DNA from: Gemmatimonadota bacterium
Lineage (GTDB): Bacteria; Gemmatimonadota; Gemmatimonadetes; Gemmatimonadales; Gemmatimonadaceae
Reading direction: 5' to 3'
NCBI GenBank assembly: GCA_029884515.1
Contig: JAOUHR010000065.1
Coordinates: forward strand, 1-8,344
DNA: 8,344 nucleotides
In this document: positions 1 to 8,344 of the stretch, one piece after another
Position numbering within the stretch: position 1 is the stretch's first letter
Layout of the letters: the number at the start of each line of letters is the position of its first letter
The notes under the pieces: model-generated
The model's database searches: none
What the model was told of the DNA's origin: nothing
What the model saw: the letters and a program-made list of their open reading frames with translations, nothing else
Position numbers and translations under genes: made by a program

Positions 1-107
1 GGTTCGTCGTAGGTCGCGTCGGGAGCGGGGAGCGTCCTCGGCGACTGCGCGACCATCGCCGCGGGCACGAGCGCCACCAGGGCGACGGTGAGTCTGAGTG
101 CTGTCAT
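1..107 (-). CDS. Exported protein, N-terminal fragment (runs off left edge)
   Basis: Translating the minus strand from the ATG at 107 gives 35 codons before the window ends. The product starts MTALRLTVALVALVPAAMVA and continues QSPRTLPAPDATYDE. This is a classic Sec signal peptide: one Arg in the n-region, a Leu/Val/Ala h-region, and a probable signal peptidase I site after MVA with Gln at +1. The mature start is Pro-rich. The domain that would reveal the function lies outside the window, so no function is offered. It lies 105 nt downstream of the gyrA stop and behind a strong hairpin, so it is probably transcribed separately. I see no clear promoter or Shine-Dalgarno sequence in 108-149. Confidence 0.7.
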   Translation of the reverse strand, partial: MTALRLTVALVALVPAAMVAQSPRTLPAPDATYDE

Positions 108-149
108 GTTGCGTCGGGGCTGTGAGGAGTTCTTCGGCGGAACCTGGAG

Positions 150-193
150 CCAACGGGGGCCAGTCGCTTGGTCACGCGCCCGGCCCCCATTGG
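150..193 (-). terminator. Hairpin 19 nt downstream of gyrA, probable transcription end
   Basis: The arms are 150-161 and 182-193 with a 20-nt loop. On the minus-strand RNA, CCAAUGGGGGCC pairs with GGCCCCCGUUGG over 12 bp, including one G-U wobble. It begins 19 nt after the gyrA stop codon. No U-tract follows, so it is not a textbook intrinsic terminator. It may act as a GC-rich terminator or as a 3'-end stabiliser. Confidence 0.5.
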
Positions 194-212
194 TTGCCTG
201 CCGCCGAGGACC

Positions 213-2738
<2,526 letters not shown>

Positions 2739-2785
2739 TTTCAGAGGGAGAAGGAGGGCGCCGGGGGGTCCCGGCACGACCCCGG

Positions 2786-2814
2786 AATTTAGCCCCGCGC
2801 AGCCCTCATTTCAA
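2786..2814 (-). promoter_or_regulatory. Sigma-70-like promoter of gyrA
   Basis: On the minus strand, the -35 box TTGAAA (2809-2814, 5 of 6 to consensus) is followed by exactly 17 nt and the -10 box TAAATT (2786-2791, 4 of 6). These are the only AT-rich hexamers in a very GC-rich gap. The predicted start is near 2779, giving a leader of about 40 nt to the ATG at 2738. The discriminator after the -10 box is GC-rich (CCGGGG), a feature often linked to stringent or supercoiling-sensitive control. That link is inferred, not shown. Confidence 0.65.
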
Positions 2815-2857
2815 TCGAGCGGGGGCCGCGATCTCGGACGGTGCGTGGCCACGCGGC

Positions 2858-2887
2858 GAGGCGCCTCCCCGGCCCCGTCGGCGCCTC
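2858..2887 (-). terminator. Hairpin fused to the stop codon of the TM-helix protein gene
   Basis: The perfect 8-bp stem GAGGCGCC/GGCGCCTC has arms 2858-2865 and 2880-2887 with a 14-nt GC-rich loop. The upstream arm on the minus-strand RNA includes the last two bases of the UGA stop at 2886-2888. There is no U-tract. It separates the membrane-protein gene from the gyrA promoter about 45 nt further on, which fits a transcription end or an RNA 3'-end stabiliser. Confidence 0.4.
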
Positions 2888-3596
2888 ATCCCTGCCGCGC
2901 GTCGTCCCCTTCTTCCTTCGCCCGCTCACGCGTGATCGCGTCCCGCTCCGCCTTCCACCGCTCATACCAGCCGCGCGTCACCTCGCCCGCGAGGTCGCGA
3001 TTGCCCAGCCCGAACGAGAGCGCGAGCGCCAGCGCCAGCGCGCCGAACACGATCGCGAAGGCGGTCGTCACGATCTCGGTCGCCACGCCGAGCTCCTGCA
3101 GCGCCATGAACACCGCGAGCACCACCACGCCCCCCTTCCCCACCCGCGCGAGCGTCGGTCCGCCATGCAACGCCCCGGTGGACGCGCCGATCAGCGCCGC
3201 CACCAGGTCGCCCAGCACGATGCCGAGGATCACGATCACCACCGCCGCGATCACGCTCGGCACGTAGCTCACCAGCTCCGAGAAGGTCTGCCCGAGGTAG
3301 TCGATCCCGATCGTCTCGGCGGCCACCAGCATCGCGACGAAGAGCAGGAACCAGAACACCAGGGTCCCGACCACCCGCGTGGGATTCACCTTCTCGCCCA
3401 GCGGGTCGCGCGTCGGGATCCCCCCCTTCTCGAGCACGTCGTTCAGGTGCACGCGCCGGAGCACCCGCGTCACGCCGCGCTGGGCGAGCCGCGCGATGAA
3501 GAAGCCGACGGTGAGCACCACCGCCGCGCCGAAGAGCGAGGGCACGTACTCCCACAGGCGCTGCAGGCTCTCGGTGAGTCGGTCGAAGAAGGTCAC
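2886..3596 (-). CDS. CmpX-like 'conserved TM helix' membrane protein (mechanosensitive-channel related)
   Basis: This is a 236-residue inner-membrane protein. Hydrophobic segments lie at about 18-38, 74-94, 110-138, 154-168 and 172-196. They are followed by a highly charged, probably cytoplasmic C-terminal helix from about 205. The pattern of long helices with Gly, for example VIVILGIVLGDLVAALIG, and the ending SFGLGNRDLAGEVTRGWYER resemble proteins carrying the 'conserved TM helix' repeat, usually annotated as mechanosensitive ion channel family or CmpX. I see no MscS beta domain, so channel activity is inferred from family labels only. The start is a GTG at 3596, giving an amphipathic N-terminus; no Shine-Dalgarno sequence is visible. 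It begins 34 nt after the stop of the exported repeat protein, with no hairpin between them, so the two are probably co-transcribed. Confidence 0.8.
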   Translation of the reverse strand: MTFFDRLTESLQRLWEYVPSLFGAAVVLTVGFFIARLAQRGVTRVLRRVHLNDVLEKGGIPTRDPLGEKVNPTRVVGTLVFWFLLFVAMLVAAETIGIDYLGQTFSELVSYVPSVIAAVVIVILGIVLGDLVAALIGASTGALHGGPTLARVGKGGVVVLAVFMALQELGVATEIVTTAFAIVFGALALALALSFGLGNRDLAGEVTRGWYERWKAERDAITRERAKEEGDDARQG

Positions 3597-3630
3597 TGGT
3601 GGGTTCGCGGAAAGAGGAGTGGGAGCGTGC

Positions 3631-4812
3631 TCAGAAGGTGTAGCGCAGCAGCGAATGACGGCCCGGCATGCGCGTCGCCGCGGCCACCGCGCCCATCGGG
3701 TCGAACGAGAGCCGGCCGAGCCGAGCCGCTCGCCCCGCGTCGCGCGCGGTGCCGAGATACCGCTCGGCCATCACCACGCCGCCCACCGCACCCAAGGTCG
3801 CCATCCCCACGGTGAGCGAGCCGTCGCGCCTCGCTTCGCCCGCCACGAGCACGCCGACGCCGACCCCCATCACGCTCCCGGCGAGCGCGCCGAGCGCGGT
3901 GAAGGCGGCCTCGCCGCGCGTGTGGTCGAACCGGCGCACGAGGAACCGGTCGGCCGCGACGGTACCCGCGAGCGCGCCGCCGAGGAGCGTGAGCGCGGTC
4001 GCCTGGTTCGAGGGATCGGAGTTCGCGATGAAGGTGGCGGCACCGAGCGCGCCGATGCCCGCGCCAAGCCACATCGTCTGCACGTCGCCGACGGTGAGGT
4101 TGTACGGCACGCGCCGCGCGTAGCTGAGGCCCGCCGCGTAGCCGAGCAGGCCTGACGCCGTCCACGCCGCGGCGAACCGCTCGTCCATCACGCCGGTGTC
4201 GGTGAGGTCGGGCTCCGCCACGAACGAGAGCGCGATCGCGGAGACGTACGCGAGGTCGTGGCCGAAGACCGTCGCGGCCGCCTCCCCCGCTCCGAGGTTC
4301 CGGGCGAGGTAGAGGCCCGCAGCCGTGCCGCCGAAGCCTCCGAGGAGCGTCGCGGCCGCGCTGGGCCTGCGCTCACCGCCCGCCTCGCTCGCGATCAGCA
4401 GCGCCGAGCCCGCGGTGCGCCACGCCATCGCCGTCGAGAGGATCAGCCGGCCTTCGGTGATCCGCACGTGCCGCGCGAGCTCGGCCGAGGCGAAGAACGA
4501 GCCGCCGGCCATCACGAGGTAGCCGGCCGTGCCGGTGACGCCGTCGCCGCCCACCATCACCGCGAACGCGGGACCGTAGACCACGAGGCCCAGCACCGTC
4601 TGGTCGCGCACGAAGGCATTGCGGAGTCCACGGGTGGACTCCGGCTGTTGCGGCGGGAGCGCGGTGTCGGTGGAGAAGTCGAGGCGGCGGGGCACCTCCT
4701 GCTGCGCGGCGAGGGGTGTCGCGAGCGACGCGCCGGAGGCGACGGCCAGTGCCACCGCGAACACCAGGGTTCTCGGGATCTTCGGCACTGCCGGCCGCAC
4801 GCGGGATCGCAT
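3631..4812 (-). CDS. Exported Gly/Ala-rich repeat protein of unknown function
   Basis: The product has 393 residues. A Sec signal peptide covers about 1-37: basic MRSRVRPAVPKIPR, a hydrophobic stretch, then PLAAQ with likely cleavage after Ala-Ala. A linker of about 30 residues rich in Pro, Gln and Thr follows, and then glycine-rich helical segments to the end. From about residue 99 the sequence falls into about five units of 55-63 residues (see the repeat entry). The last residues, SLLRYTF, alternate hydrophobic positions and end in Phe, which resembles the C-terminal signal of outer-membrane proteins. The body, however, looks more like glycine-zipper helices than a beta-barrel. I do not recognise a named family. 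I chose the ATG at 4812 because the signal peptide begins there; the open frame extends to 4920, but the extra 36 residues would bury the signal. It probably forms an operon with the TM-helix membrane protein downstream. Confidence 0.8.
   Translation of the reverse strand: MRSRVRPAVPKIPRTLVFAVALAVASGASLATPLAAQQEVPRRLDFSTDTALPPQQPESTRGLRNAFVRDQTVLGLVVYGPAFAVMVGGDGVTGTAGYLVMAGGSFFASAELARHVRITEGRLILSTAMAWRTAGSALLIASEAGGERRPSAAATLLGGFGGTAAGLYLARNLGAGEAAATVFGHDLAYVSAIALSFVAEPDLTDTGVMDERFAAAWTASGLLGYAAGLSYARRVPYNLTVGDVQTMWLGAGIGALGAATFIANSDPSNQATALTLLGGALAGTVAADRFLVRRFDHTRGEAAFTALGALAGSVMGVGVGVLVAGEARRDGSLTVGMATLGAVGGVVMAERYLGTARDAGRAARLGRLSFDPMGAVAAATRMPGRHSLLRYTF
3634..4518 (-). repeat. Five degenerate protein repeats of about 60 residues
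   Basis: Within the exported protein the units begin near residues 99, 155, 218, 275 and 338. Anchor strings are MAGGSFFASAELARHVRITEG, TLLGGFGGTAAGLYLARN, SGLLGYAAGLSYARR, TLLGGALAGTVAADRFLVRR and TLGAVGGVVMAERYL. Each has a GG/Ala-rich helix start, then an Ala/Arg patch about 10 residues later. After that come Gly-Glu, Gly-Asp or Gly-Arg and a second small-residue helix. TLLGG recurs exactly at 155 and 275, 120 residues apart. The alignment was made by eye. Confidence 0.6.
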
Positions 4813-5057
4813 GCGCAGGAATGTAGCGACCTCGTGGAAGTGACACTCGACACGCCACGGGGGCAGCTCTCGATGTGCATCCATCCCGGTTGAGACCCCG
4901 CACCCCTCGCCGGGCTCCACGCGCCGCCGCGAGGCTCGCAGTCGCGATCGTCATCGCCGGGTCGGCCGCTCCAGGCATCGGCGGTGGCCGGCTCGCGCAA
5001 GCCGGATGTGCCGCGCCGGCGGCCCGAGATCCGGCGACTGCCGATTCCGCCGCGGCC
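4813..5057 (-). other. 245-nt gap between the M20 peptidase and the repeat protein
   Basis: This is the longest non-coding stretch. No convincing gene is seen; the open frames crossing it are Arg/Ser/Pro-rich and lack a sensible start. It holds a small hairpin, CCGGCT (4988-4993) and AGCCGG (5000-5005) with a 6-nt loop, 52 nt after the M20 stop and without a U-tract. This could mark the end of the peptidase transcript. At its left end is the possible -10 box for the repeat protein. Nothing else stands out. Confidence 0.5.
4820..4825 (-). promoter_or_regulatory. Possible -10 box placing transcription start at the ATG (leaderless)
   Basis: TACATT on the minus strand (4 of 6 to TATAAT) is followed by 7 nt and then the ATG at 4812. 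Transcription from it would start at or next to the start codon, giving a leaderless mRNA. No acceptable -35 hexamer is seen at 16-18 nt, so the call is weak. Confidence 0.3.
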
Positions 5058-6608
5058 TTAGCGCGCCCCGCCGAGCCCCGCCATCACCGCGGCGAACACC
5101 GCGATCCCGTCCCAGAGGTTGCCGAGCCGCAGGTGCTCGTTCGCCGCGTGCTGGTTGTTGTCGTAGTTCGCGATGGGGAGGGTGAGGATCGGCAGGTGCA
5201 GCACCTCCTCGAACTCGCTCAGCGGGAGGCTCCCGCCGAGCGTGGGCACGCGACCCACCTTCGCCCCGATCGCCTGCTCGAGCAGCGCGTGGAGCTCGCG
5301 CGCGATCGGCAGCGAGAGCGGCGTGCGCTGGCCCGCGTAGCCGCCGCCCCACGCGAGCAGCGCCACGCGCGGATGGGTCACGAGCGTCGCGCTGTCGGGC
5401 GGCGTGTGCACCACGAAGTAGCCTTGCGACTCCACGTGCTTCTCGACGAGCGCGCGCACGCCCGCCGGCGTCTGGTCGGGCACCATGCGGAAGTCGAGTG
5501 TCGCCGAGGCCGTCGCCATGATGCTGTTGGTGCCCGTGCCGCCGGAGAGGCTCGTGATGTTGAGCGCCGGGCGCAGGATCGCGAGCCCGAGCGGCAGGTC
5601 GCTCTCGGTGCGGCCCATCTTGAGCTCCGCGCGCAGCCCCGCATCCGGCGCCGGCATCGCCAGGACCGCCGCCCGGTCCTCGGCGGTGATCGGCCGCACC
5701 GGCTGGTCGAAGCCGGCGATGGTGATCGTGCCGTCGTCCGCGCGCATCGAGGCGAGCAGCCGCGTCAGTTCAGCCGCCGGGTTGGGCGCCCAGTTGCCGT
5801 AGTGCCCGCTGTGCAGCGGCCGTGACGGCCCGTAGAGCGTGAGCCCGAGCCCCATCACGCCGCGCGCACCGTGCACGAGCTGCAGCATCCCCGTCTGGTG
5901 GCGCGGCCCGTCTGCGAAGAGCCAGAGGTCGGCCGAGAGCAGTTCCCTGTGCGCGGTGAGCATCGCCTTGATGTGGCTCGACCCCGCCTCCTCCTCGCCC
6001 TCGAAGAAGAACTTGAGATTCACCGCCGGCGCTCGCCCCGCGGCGCGGAGCGCATCGAGCGCGCTGAGCATCGAGATGATCGCGCCCTTGTCGTCGCTCG
6101 CGCTGCGTGCGTAGAGCCGCCAGTCATCCGCGGCGGCGCCGGCGGCCGCCGCCTCCTCCAGCGTGCGCATGCGACCGCCGCGCTCCACATGCCCGTCGCG
6201 CAGTTCAGGCGAGAAGGGGCCTGCGGTGACCCAGTCCTTCGTGACCACGGGCTGGCCGTCGTAGTGCGCGTAGAGCATCACCGTGCGCGACGCGCCCGGC
6301 GTGCGCAGCTCCCCGAACACGGCCGGCGGACTTCCCGGCGACTCGAGCCGCCGTGCCTGCACGCCGCGGCGCGTGAGCATCGCGACGAGCGTGTCCGCCA
6401 CCCGCCGGATGCCGACCGAGTCGGACGCGACGTTCGGCAGCGAGAGGAAGTCGCGGAACTCGGAGAGGATGCCGAGCGCGTGGGCGCGCTCCCAGCTGCG
6501 CACTTCGCGGGTGAGGGCGTCGGGGCCCTGCGCGCGGAGCGCGGGCCCGTTGATCGCACAGGCGGCGACCGCGAGGAGGAACGGGCGGATCAGGTGAGGT
6601 GTGCGCAT
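5058..6608 (-). CDS. Exported M20-family zinc metallopeptidase (dipeptidase-like)
   Basis: The 516-residue product matches the M20 di-zinc peptidase fold. The metal site is complete: His115 and Asp117 in YAHYDGQPV, bridging Asp172/173 in SASDDKGA, catalytic Glu206 and ligand Glu207 in FEGEEEAGS, Asp233 in LFADGP, and His487 in NYDNNQHAANEHL. His266 in PLHSGHYGNW fits the dimerisation-domain His that contacts substrate in carnosinase-like enzymes, so hydrolysis of dipeptides or related amides outside the cytoplasm is likely; the exact substrate is unknown. The N-terminus is a signal sequence. It can be read as a Sec peptide cut after PALRA, or as a lipoprotein signal with VAAC at 14-17. I chose the ATG at 6608; the frame continues to 6740, but that extension is basic and precedes the signal. 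It starts 65 nt after the zinc-ribbon stop, beyond a hairpin. No promoter or Shine-Dalgarno sequence is obvious. Confidence 0.92.
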   Translation of the reverse strand: MRTPHLIRPFLLAVAACAINGPALRAQGPDALTREVRSWERAHALGILSEFRDFLSLPNVASDSVGIRRVADTLVAMLTRRGVQARRLESPGSPPAVFGELRTPGASRTVMLYAHYDGQPVVTKDWVTAGPFSPELRDGHVERGGRMRTLEEAAAAGAAADDWRLYARSASDDKGAIISMLSALDALRAAGRAPAVNLKFFFEGEEEAGSSHIKAMLTAHRELLSADLWLFADGPRHQTGMLQLVHGARGVMGLGLTLYGPSRPLHSGHYGNWAPNPAAELTRLLASMRADDGTITIAGFDQPVRPITAEDRAAVLAMPAPDAGLRAELKMGRTESDLPLGLAILRPALNITSLSGGTGTNSIMATASATLDFRMVPDQTPAGVRALVEKHVESQGYFVVHTPPDSATLVTHPRVALLAWGGGYAGQRTPLSLPIARELHALLEQAIGAKVGRVPTLGGSLPLSEFEEVLHLPILTLPIANYDNNQHAANEHLRLGNLWDGIAVFAAVMAGLGGAR

Positions 6609-6647
6609 GCCGGAGATTCGCCCGCACGCCGCCGGGCCGCCAGTGGC

Positions 6648-6674
6648 GCGGCGCGTGGCCCGGGCCCGCGCCGC
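6648..6674 (-). terminator. Hairpin fused to the stop codon of the zinc-ribbon gene
   Basis: The stem GCGGCGCG/CGCGCCGC has arms 6648-6655 and 6667-6674 with an 11-nt loop. The loop itself contains the palindrome GGCCCGGGCC, allowing a longer bulged hairpin. The upstream RNA arm includes the last base of the UAG stop (6674-6676). No U-tract follows. It lies between the oxidoreductase/zinc-ribbon pair and the M20 gene. Confidence 0.4.
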
Positions 6675-6898
6675 TAGTTCCGCGTCCCGCGCTTCACGTC
6701 GAACAGCACGCTCCGCTTGCACTGCGGGCAGAGCAGCCACTCGCGCTGCCGCGCATACCCCAGGCCGAAGCTCCCGCCTCCGATCGAACGCTCGCGCATC
6801 CGCACCGCACAGCGCGGGCAGTCGGCGTGGCCGTCGGCCGCGTACGCGTCGCGCACGGCCTGCTCCTCCGCCTGGTCGAACTGCGCGCGCTCATCCAT
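6674..6898 (-). CDS. Small zinc-ribbon protein of unknown function
   Basis: The 74-residue product has CPRC at 27-30 and CPQC at 57-60, two knuckles spaced as in a four-cysteine zinc ribbon. Between them is a basic, Gly-rich stretch, and an acidic Gln/Glu-rich helix precedes the first knuckle. No signal peptide or membrane segment is present, so it is probably cytoplasmic. Its ATG at 6898 overlaps the end of the oxidoreductase gene (stop at 6891-6893) by 8 nt in another frame, a typical arrangement for translational coupling. That overlap, together with the paired cysteine motifs, is the main evidence that it is real. I do not recognise a named family. It could bind nucleic acid or protein, or serve as a zinc-dependent accessory to the oxidoreductase; these are guesses. 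Confidence 0.75.
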   Translation of the reverse strand: MDERAQFDQAEEQAVRDAYAADGHADCPRCAVRMRERSIGGGSFGLGYARQREWLLCPQCKRSVLFDVKRGTRN

Positions 6899-7934
6899 CG
6901 CTGATCCGGAGCACCACCTTCCCGAACTGCTGCCCCGTCGCGAGCCGCTCGAACGCCGCGCGGCCATCGGCGAGCGCGTGCACCGAGTCCACGGGCGGCG
7001 TGAGGCGCCCGGCCGCCAGCTCCGCCACCACGGCCGCGAACTCCGCATCGTTCCCCATCGTGGAGCCGAGGATCGACCACTGGTGCCAGAAGAGCCGTCG
7101 CACGTCCATCGCGAGGTTGGGGCCCGACGTGCCGCCGCACGTCACGAGCCGTCCGCCGCGGGCGAGCGAGCCGAGCGACTGCGCCCAGGTCCTCTCCCCC
7201 ACCGAGTCCACCACCACGTCCACGCCGCGCCGGCCCGTGCGGCGCCGGATCTCGCGGTCCACGTCGCCGGCCGAGTGGTCGAGCGCCTCGTGCGCGCCGA
7301 GCGCGAGCGCGCGCGTGCGCTTCTCCTCGCGCGACGATGTGACCCAGACGCGCGCGCCGCGCGCCACGCAGATCTGGAGCGCGGCGAGCGCCACGCCGCC
7401 GCCGATCCCCCAGATGAGCACGTCGTCGCCGGCCTTCACCTGCGCGCGGGTCACGCACATCCGCCACGCCGTGAGCGTCGCAAGCGTGAAGGCGGCCGCC
7501 ACCTCGTCGCTCGCGCCGGCCGGGATGCGCGCCACGTTCGTCGCGGGCACCACCACGAACTCCGCGAAGGTCCCCCGCAGGTGCTCGCCGAGCAGGCGGA
7601 AGCGCGTGCAGAGCGAGTGCTCGCCGCGCAGGCAGAACTCGCACGTGCGGCACGAGATGCCCGCGTTGATCACCACGCGGTCGCCCGGCTTGACCGTCCG
7701 CACGTCGTCGCTCACCGCGTCGATCACGCCGGTGCCGTCGGCGCCGAGCACCCAGGGCGGCGTGATCGACACGCCGGGGAGTCCGGCGACGGTGAAGAGG
7801 TCGAGATGGTTGAGCGCGGCGGCGCGGACGCGCACGCGCACCTGCCCCGGCGCGTCGAGCGGCGGCACCGCGAGGTCGTCGCGGTATCGCAGTTGCTCCA
7901 ATCCGCCATGCGCGTCGATCGTCAGTGCTCGCAC
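6891..7934 (-). CDS. MDR-family zinc-binding dehydrogenase/reductase without catalytic zinc ligands
   Basis: This 347-residue protein is a medium-chain dehydrogenase/reductase. It has a GroES-like N-terminal domain (about 1-155) and a Rossmann NAD(P) domain (about 160-290) with [12 protein letters not shown] at 176-187. Ser200-Ser201-Arg202 at the end of the second strand suggests a preference for NADPH. The structural zinc lobe is intact: Cys95, Cys98, Cys101 and Cys109. The catalytic zinc site is not: where alcohol dehydrogenases have Cys and His-Glu, this protein has NHLD at 42-45 and GADGTG at 64-69. That fits the quinone-reductase/enoyl-reductase-like branch of MDR proteins rather than a classic alcohol dehydrogenase. 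The substrate is unknown. The GTG start at 7934 gives the usual MRAL family N-terminus. It is divergent from sucB across a 78-nt gap and overlaps the downstream zinc-ribbon gene. Confidence 0.92.
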   Translation of the reverse strand: MRALTIDAHGGLEQLRYRDDLAVPPLDAPGQVRVRVRAAALNHLDLFTVAGLPGVSITPPWVLGADGTGVIDAVSDDVRTVKPGDRVVINAGISCRTCEFCLRGEHSLCTRFRLLGEHLRGTFAEFVVVPATNVARIPAGASDEVAAAFTLATLTAWRMCVTRAQVKAGDDVLIWGIGGGVALAALQICVARGARVWVTSSREEKRTRALALGAHEALDHSAGDVDREIRRRTGRRGVDVVVDSVGERTWAQSLGSLARGGRLVTCGGTSGPNLAMDVRRLFWHQWSILGSTMGNDAEFAAVVAELAAGRLTPPVDSVHALADGRAAFERLATGQQFGKVVLRISDG

Positions 7935-7948
7935 CCGCGTCCCCCGCC

Positions 7949-7956
7949 GTTATATT
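7949..7956. promoter_or_regulatory. Overlapping divergent -10 boxes for sucB (+) and the MDR gene (-)
   Basis: GTTATATT is the only AT-rich patch in the 78-nt divergent gap. On the plus strand it reads TATATT (7951-7956, 5 of 6 to consensus), giving a sucB leader of about 50 nt. On the minus strand it reads TATAAC (7949-7954, 5 of 6), giving the oxidoreductase a leader of only about 8 nt. Neither direction has a good -35 hexamer at 17 nt. Confidence 0.5.
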
Positions 7957-7971
7957 CGTGCAGCCTGCAGC

Positions 7972-7983
7972 GTGCGGCCGCAC
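7972..7983. repeat. 12-bp perfect palindrome in the divergent gap
   Basis: GTGCGGCCGCAC is perfectly self-complementary. It lies about 15 bp beyond the sucB -10 box, and in the -35 region of the oxidoreductase promoter, so a repressor bound here could affect both genes. In DNA this GC-rich a 12-bp palindrome can also arise by chance, so an operator role is weakly supported. Confidence 0.25.
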
Positions 7984-8012
7984 ACTGCCACCCCCCTGAC
8001 GCCACCGCCGCG

Positions 8013-8344
8013 ATGATCCCCATCAAGGTTCCGCCGCTCGGCGAGTCCATCACCGAAGCGACCGTCTCCCGCTGGCTCAAGAAGGAAGGGGATGCCGTCG
8101 CGATCGGCGACACGCTCGTCGAGCTCGAGACCGATAAGATCACCGTGGAGGTCCCCGCACTCAATGCCGGCGTGCTCGCACGCCGCGTGAAGAACGAGGG
8201 CGACGTGGTGCAGCTCGCCGAGTTGCTGGCCGAGATCGACGAGACCGCGACGGGCGGTGCGACCGCTGCGCCTGCGGCGACTGGGGCACCTCCGGCGACC
8301 GCTGCGCCCGCGTGGACTCCGGCGACCCCGGCGGCTCCCGCGAC
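8013..8344 (+). CDS. sucB: 2-oxoglutarate dehydrogenase E2 (dihydrolipoyl succinyltransferase), N-terminal part
   Basis: The gene opens at the ATG at 8013 and runs off the right edge after 110 codons. Residues 1 to about 76 form a lipoyl domain: [20 protein letters not shown] at the N-terminus, then [11 protein letters not shown], where Lys42 carries the lipoate. From about residue 77 an Ala/Pro/Thr-rich flexible linker begins, as in E2 subunits. [13 protein letters not shown] with TDKITVEV is characteristic of SucB/OdhB rather than pyruvate-dehydrogenase E2, although the catalytic domain is outside the window. E2 passes the succinyl group from E1 to CoA in the TCA cycle. sucA is not directly upstream: sucB is the first gene of its unit, divergent from the oxidoreductase. 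No Shine-Dalgarno sequence precedes the ATG. The ORF was found by translating the sequence directly, as it has no stop within the window. Confidence 0.88.
   Translation, partial: MIPIKVPPLGESITEATVSRWLKKEGDAVAIGDTLVELETDKITVEVPALNAGVLARRVKNEGDVVQLAELLAEIDETATGGATAAPAATGAPPATAAPAWTPATPAAPA

Noticed and set aside
2739..2777. N-terminal extension of GyrA from a GTG at 2777
   Set aside because: The added residues are Pro/Gly/Leu-rich and unlike GyrA, and the codon sits at the predicted transcription start.
2843..2854. 12-bp palindrome GCGTGGCCACGC as a defined operator
   Set aside because: At this GC content several perfect 12-bp palindromes are expected by chance in 8 kb. It has no second copy and no known matching regulator.
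2841..3815. Long plus-strand open frame over the TM-helix gene
   Set aside because: Its product is Arg/His/Pro-rich without domains, opposite a clear membrane-protein gene; a GC-bias shadow.
6657..6666. GGCCCGGGCC as a separate regulatory palindrome
   Set aside because: It lies inside the loop of the longer hairpin at 6648-6674 and is explained by it.
6609..6740. 44-residue N-terminal extension of the M20 peptidase
   Set aside because: It would place a basic, Ala/Arg-rich stretch before a good signal peptide and overlap the zinc-ribbon gene and its hairpin.
5871..8016. Plus-strand open frames 5871-6677 and 6601-8016
   Set aside because: They lie opposite the M20, zinc-ribbon and MDR genes, which have complete family motifs. 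Their own products are low-complexity Arg/Ala/Ser/Pro.
7922..8164. 80-codon minus-strand open frame opposite sucB
   Set aside because: It overlaps the recognisable lipoyl domain and the divergent promoter, and its product matches nothing I know.

Overview
The window is GC-rich bacterial chromosome with seven tightly packed genes on the minus strand and one divergent gene on the plus strand at the right edge. The mix fits a Gram-negative-type aerobe: gyrase subunit A, a 2-oxoglutarate dehydrogenase E2, secreted proteins whose signal peptides end in Ala-Gln, and a protein ending in an outer-membrane-like C-terminal Phe. The overall style resembles Gemmatimonadota, but that is an impression from composition and protein style, not a proof. 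I see no mobile element, phage gene, tRNA, rRNA or CRISPR array.

Layout on the minus strand, in transcription order from right to left: an MDR-family oxidoreductase (7934-6891) overlaps by 8 nt a 74-residue four-cysteine zinc-ribbon protein (6898-6674). Then come an exported M20 metallopeptidase (6608-5058), a 245-nt gap, an exported Gly/Ala-rich protein made of about five repeats (4812-3631), a CmpX-like 'conserved TM helix' membrane protein 34 nt further on (3596-2886), gyrA (2738-213) and the first 35 codons of another exported protein (107-1). On the plus strand, sucB (odhB) starts at 8013 and runs off the right edge.

Likely transcription units are [oxidoreductase + zinc ribbon], [M20 peptidase, promoter not seen], [repeat protein + TM-helix protein], [gyrA] and [partial exported gene]. 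The divisions rest on GC-rich hairpins that touch or closely follow three stop codons, a good sigma-70-like promoter in front of gyrA, and a symmetric AT-rich -10 box at about 7950 that can serve both sucB and the oxidoreductase. There is no single cassette-like system here. The genes are mostly housekeeping and envelope functions.

Points most worth a second look: the unusual Gln at the GyrA quinolone-pocket position; the five-fold internal repeat of the unknown exported protein and its pairing with the TM-helix membrane protein; the overlapping divergent -10 boxes; hairpins fused to stop codons without a U-tract; and the absence of convincing Shine-Dalgarno sequences at essentially all starts.
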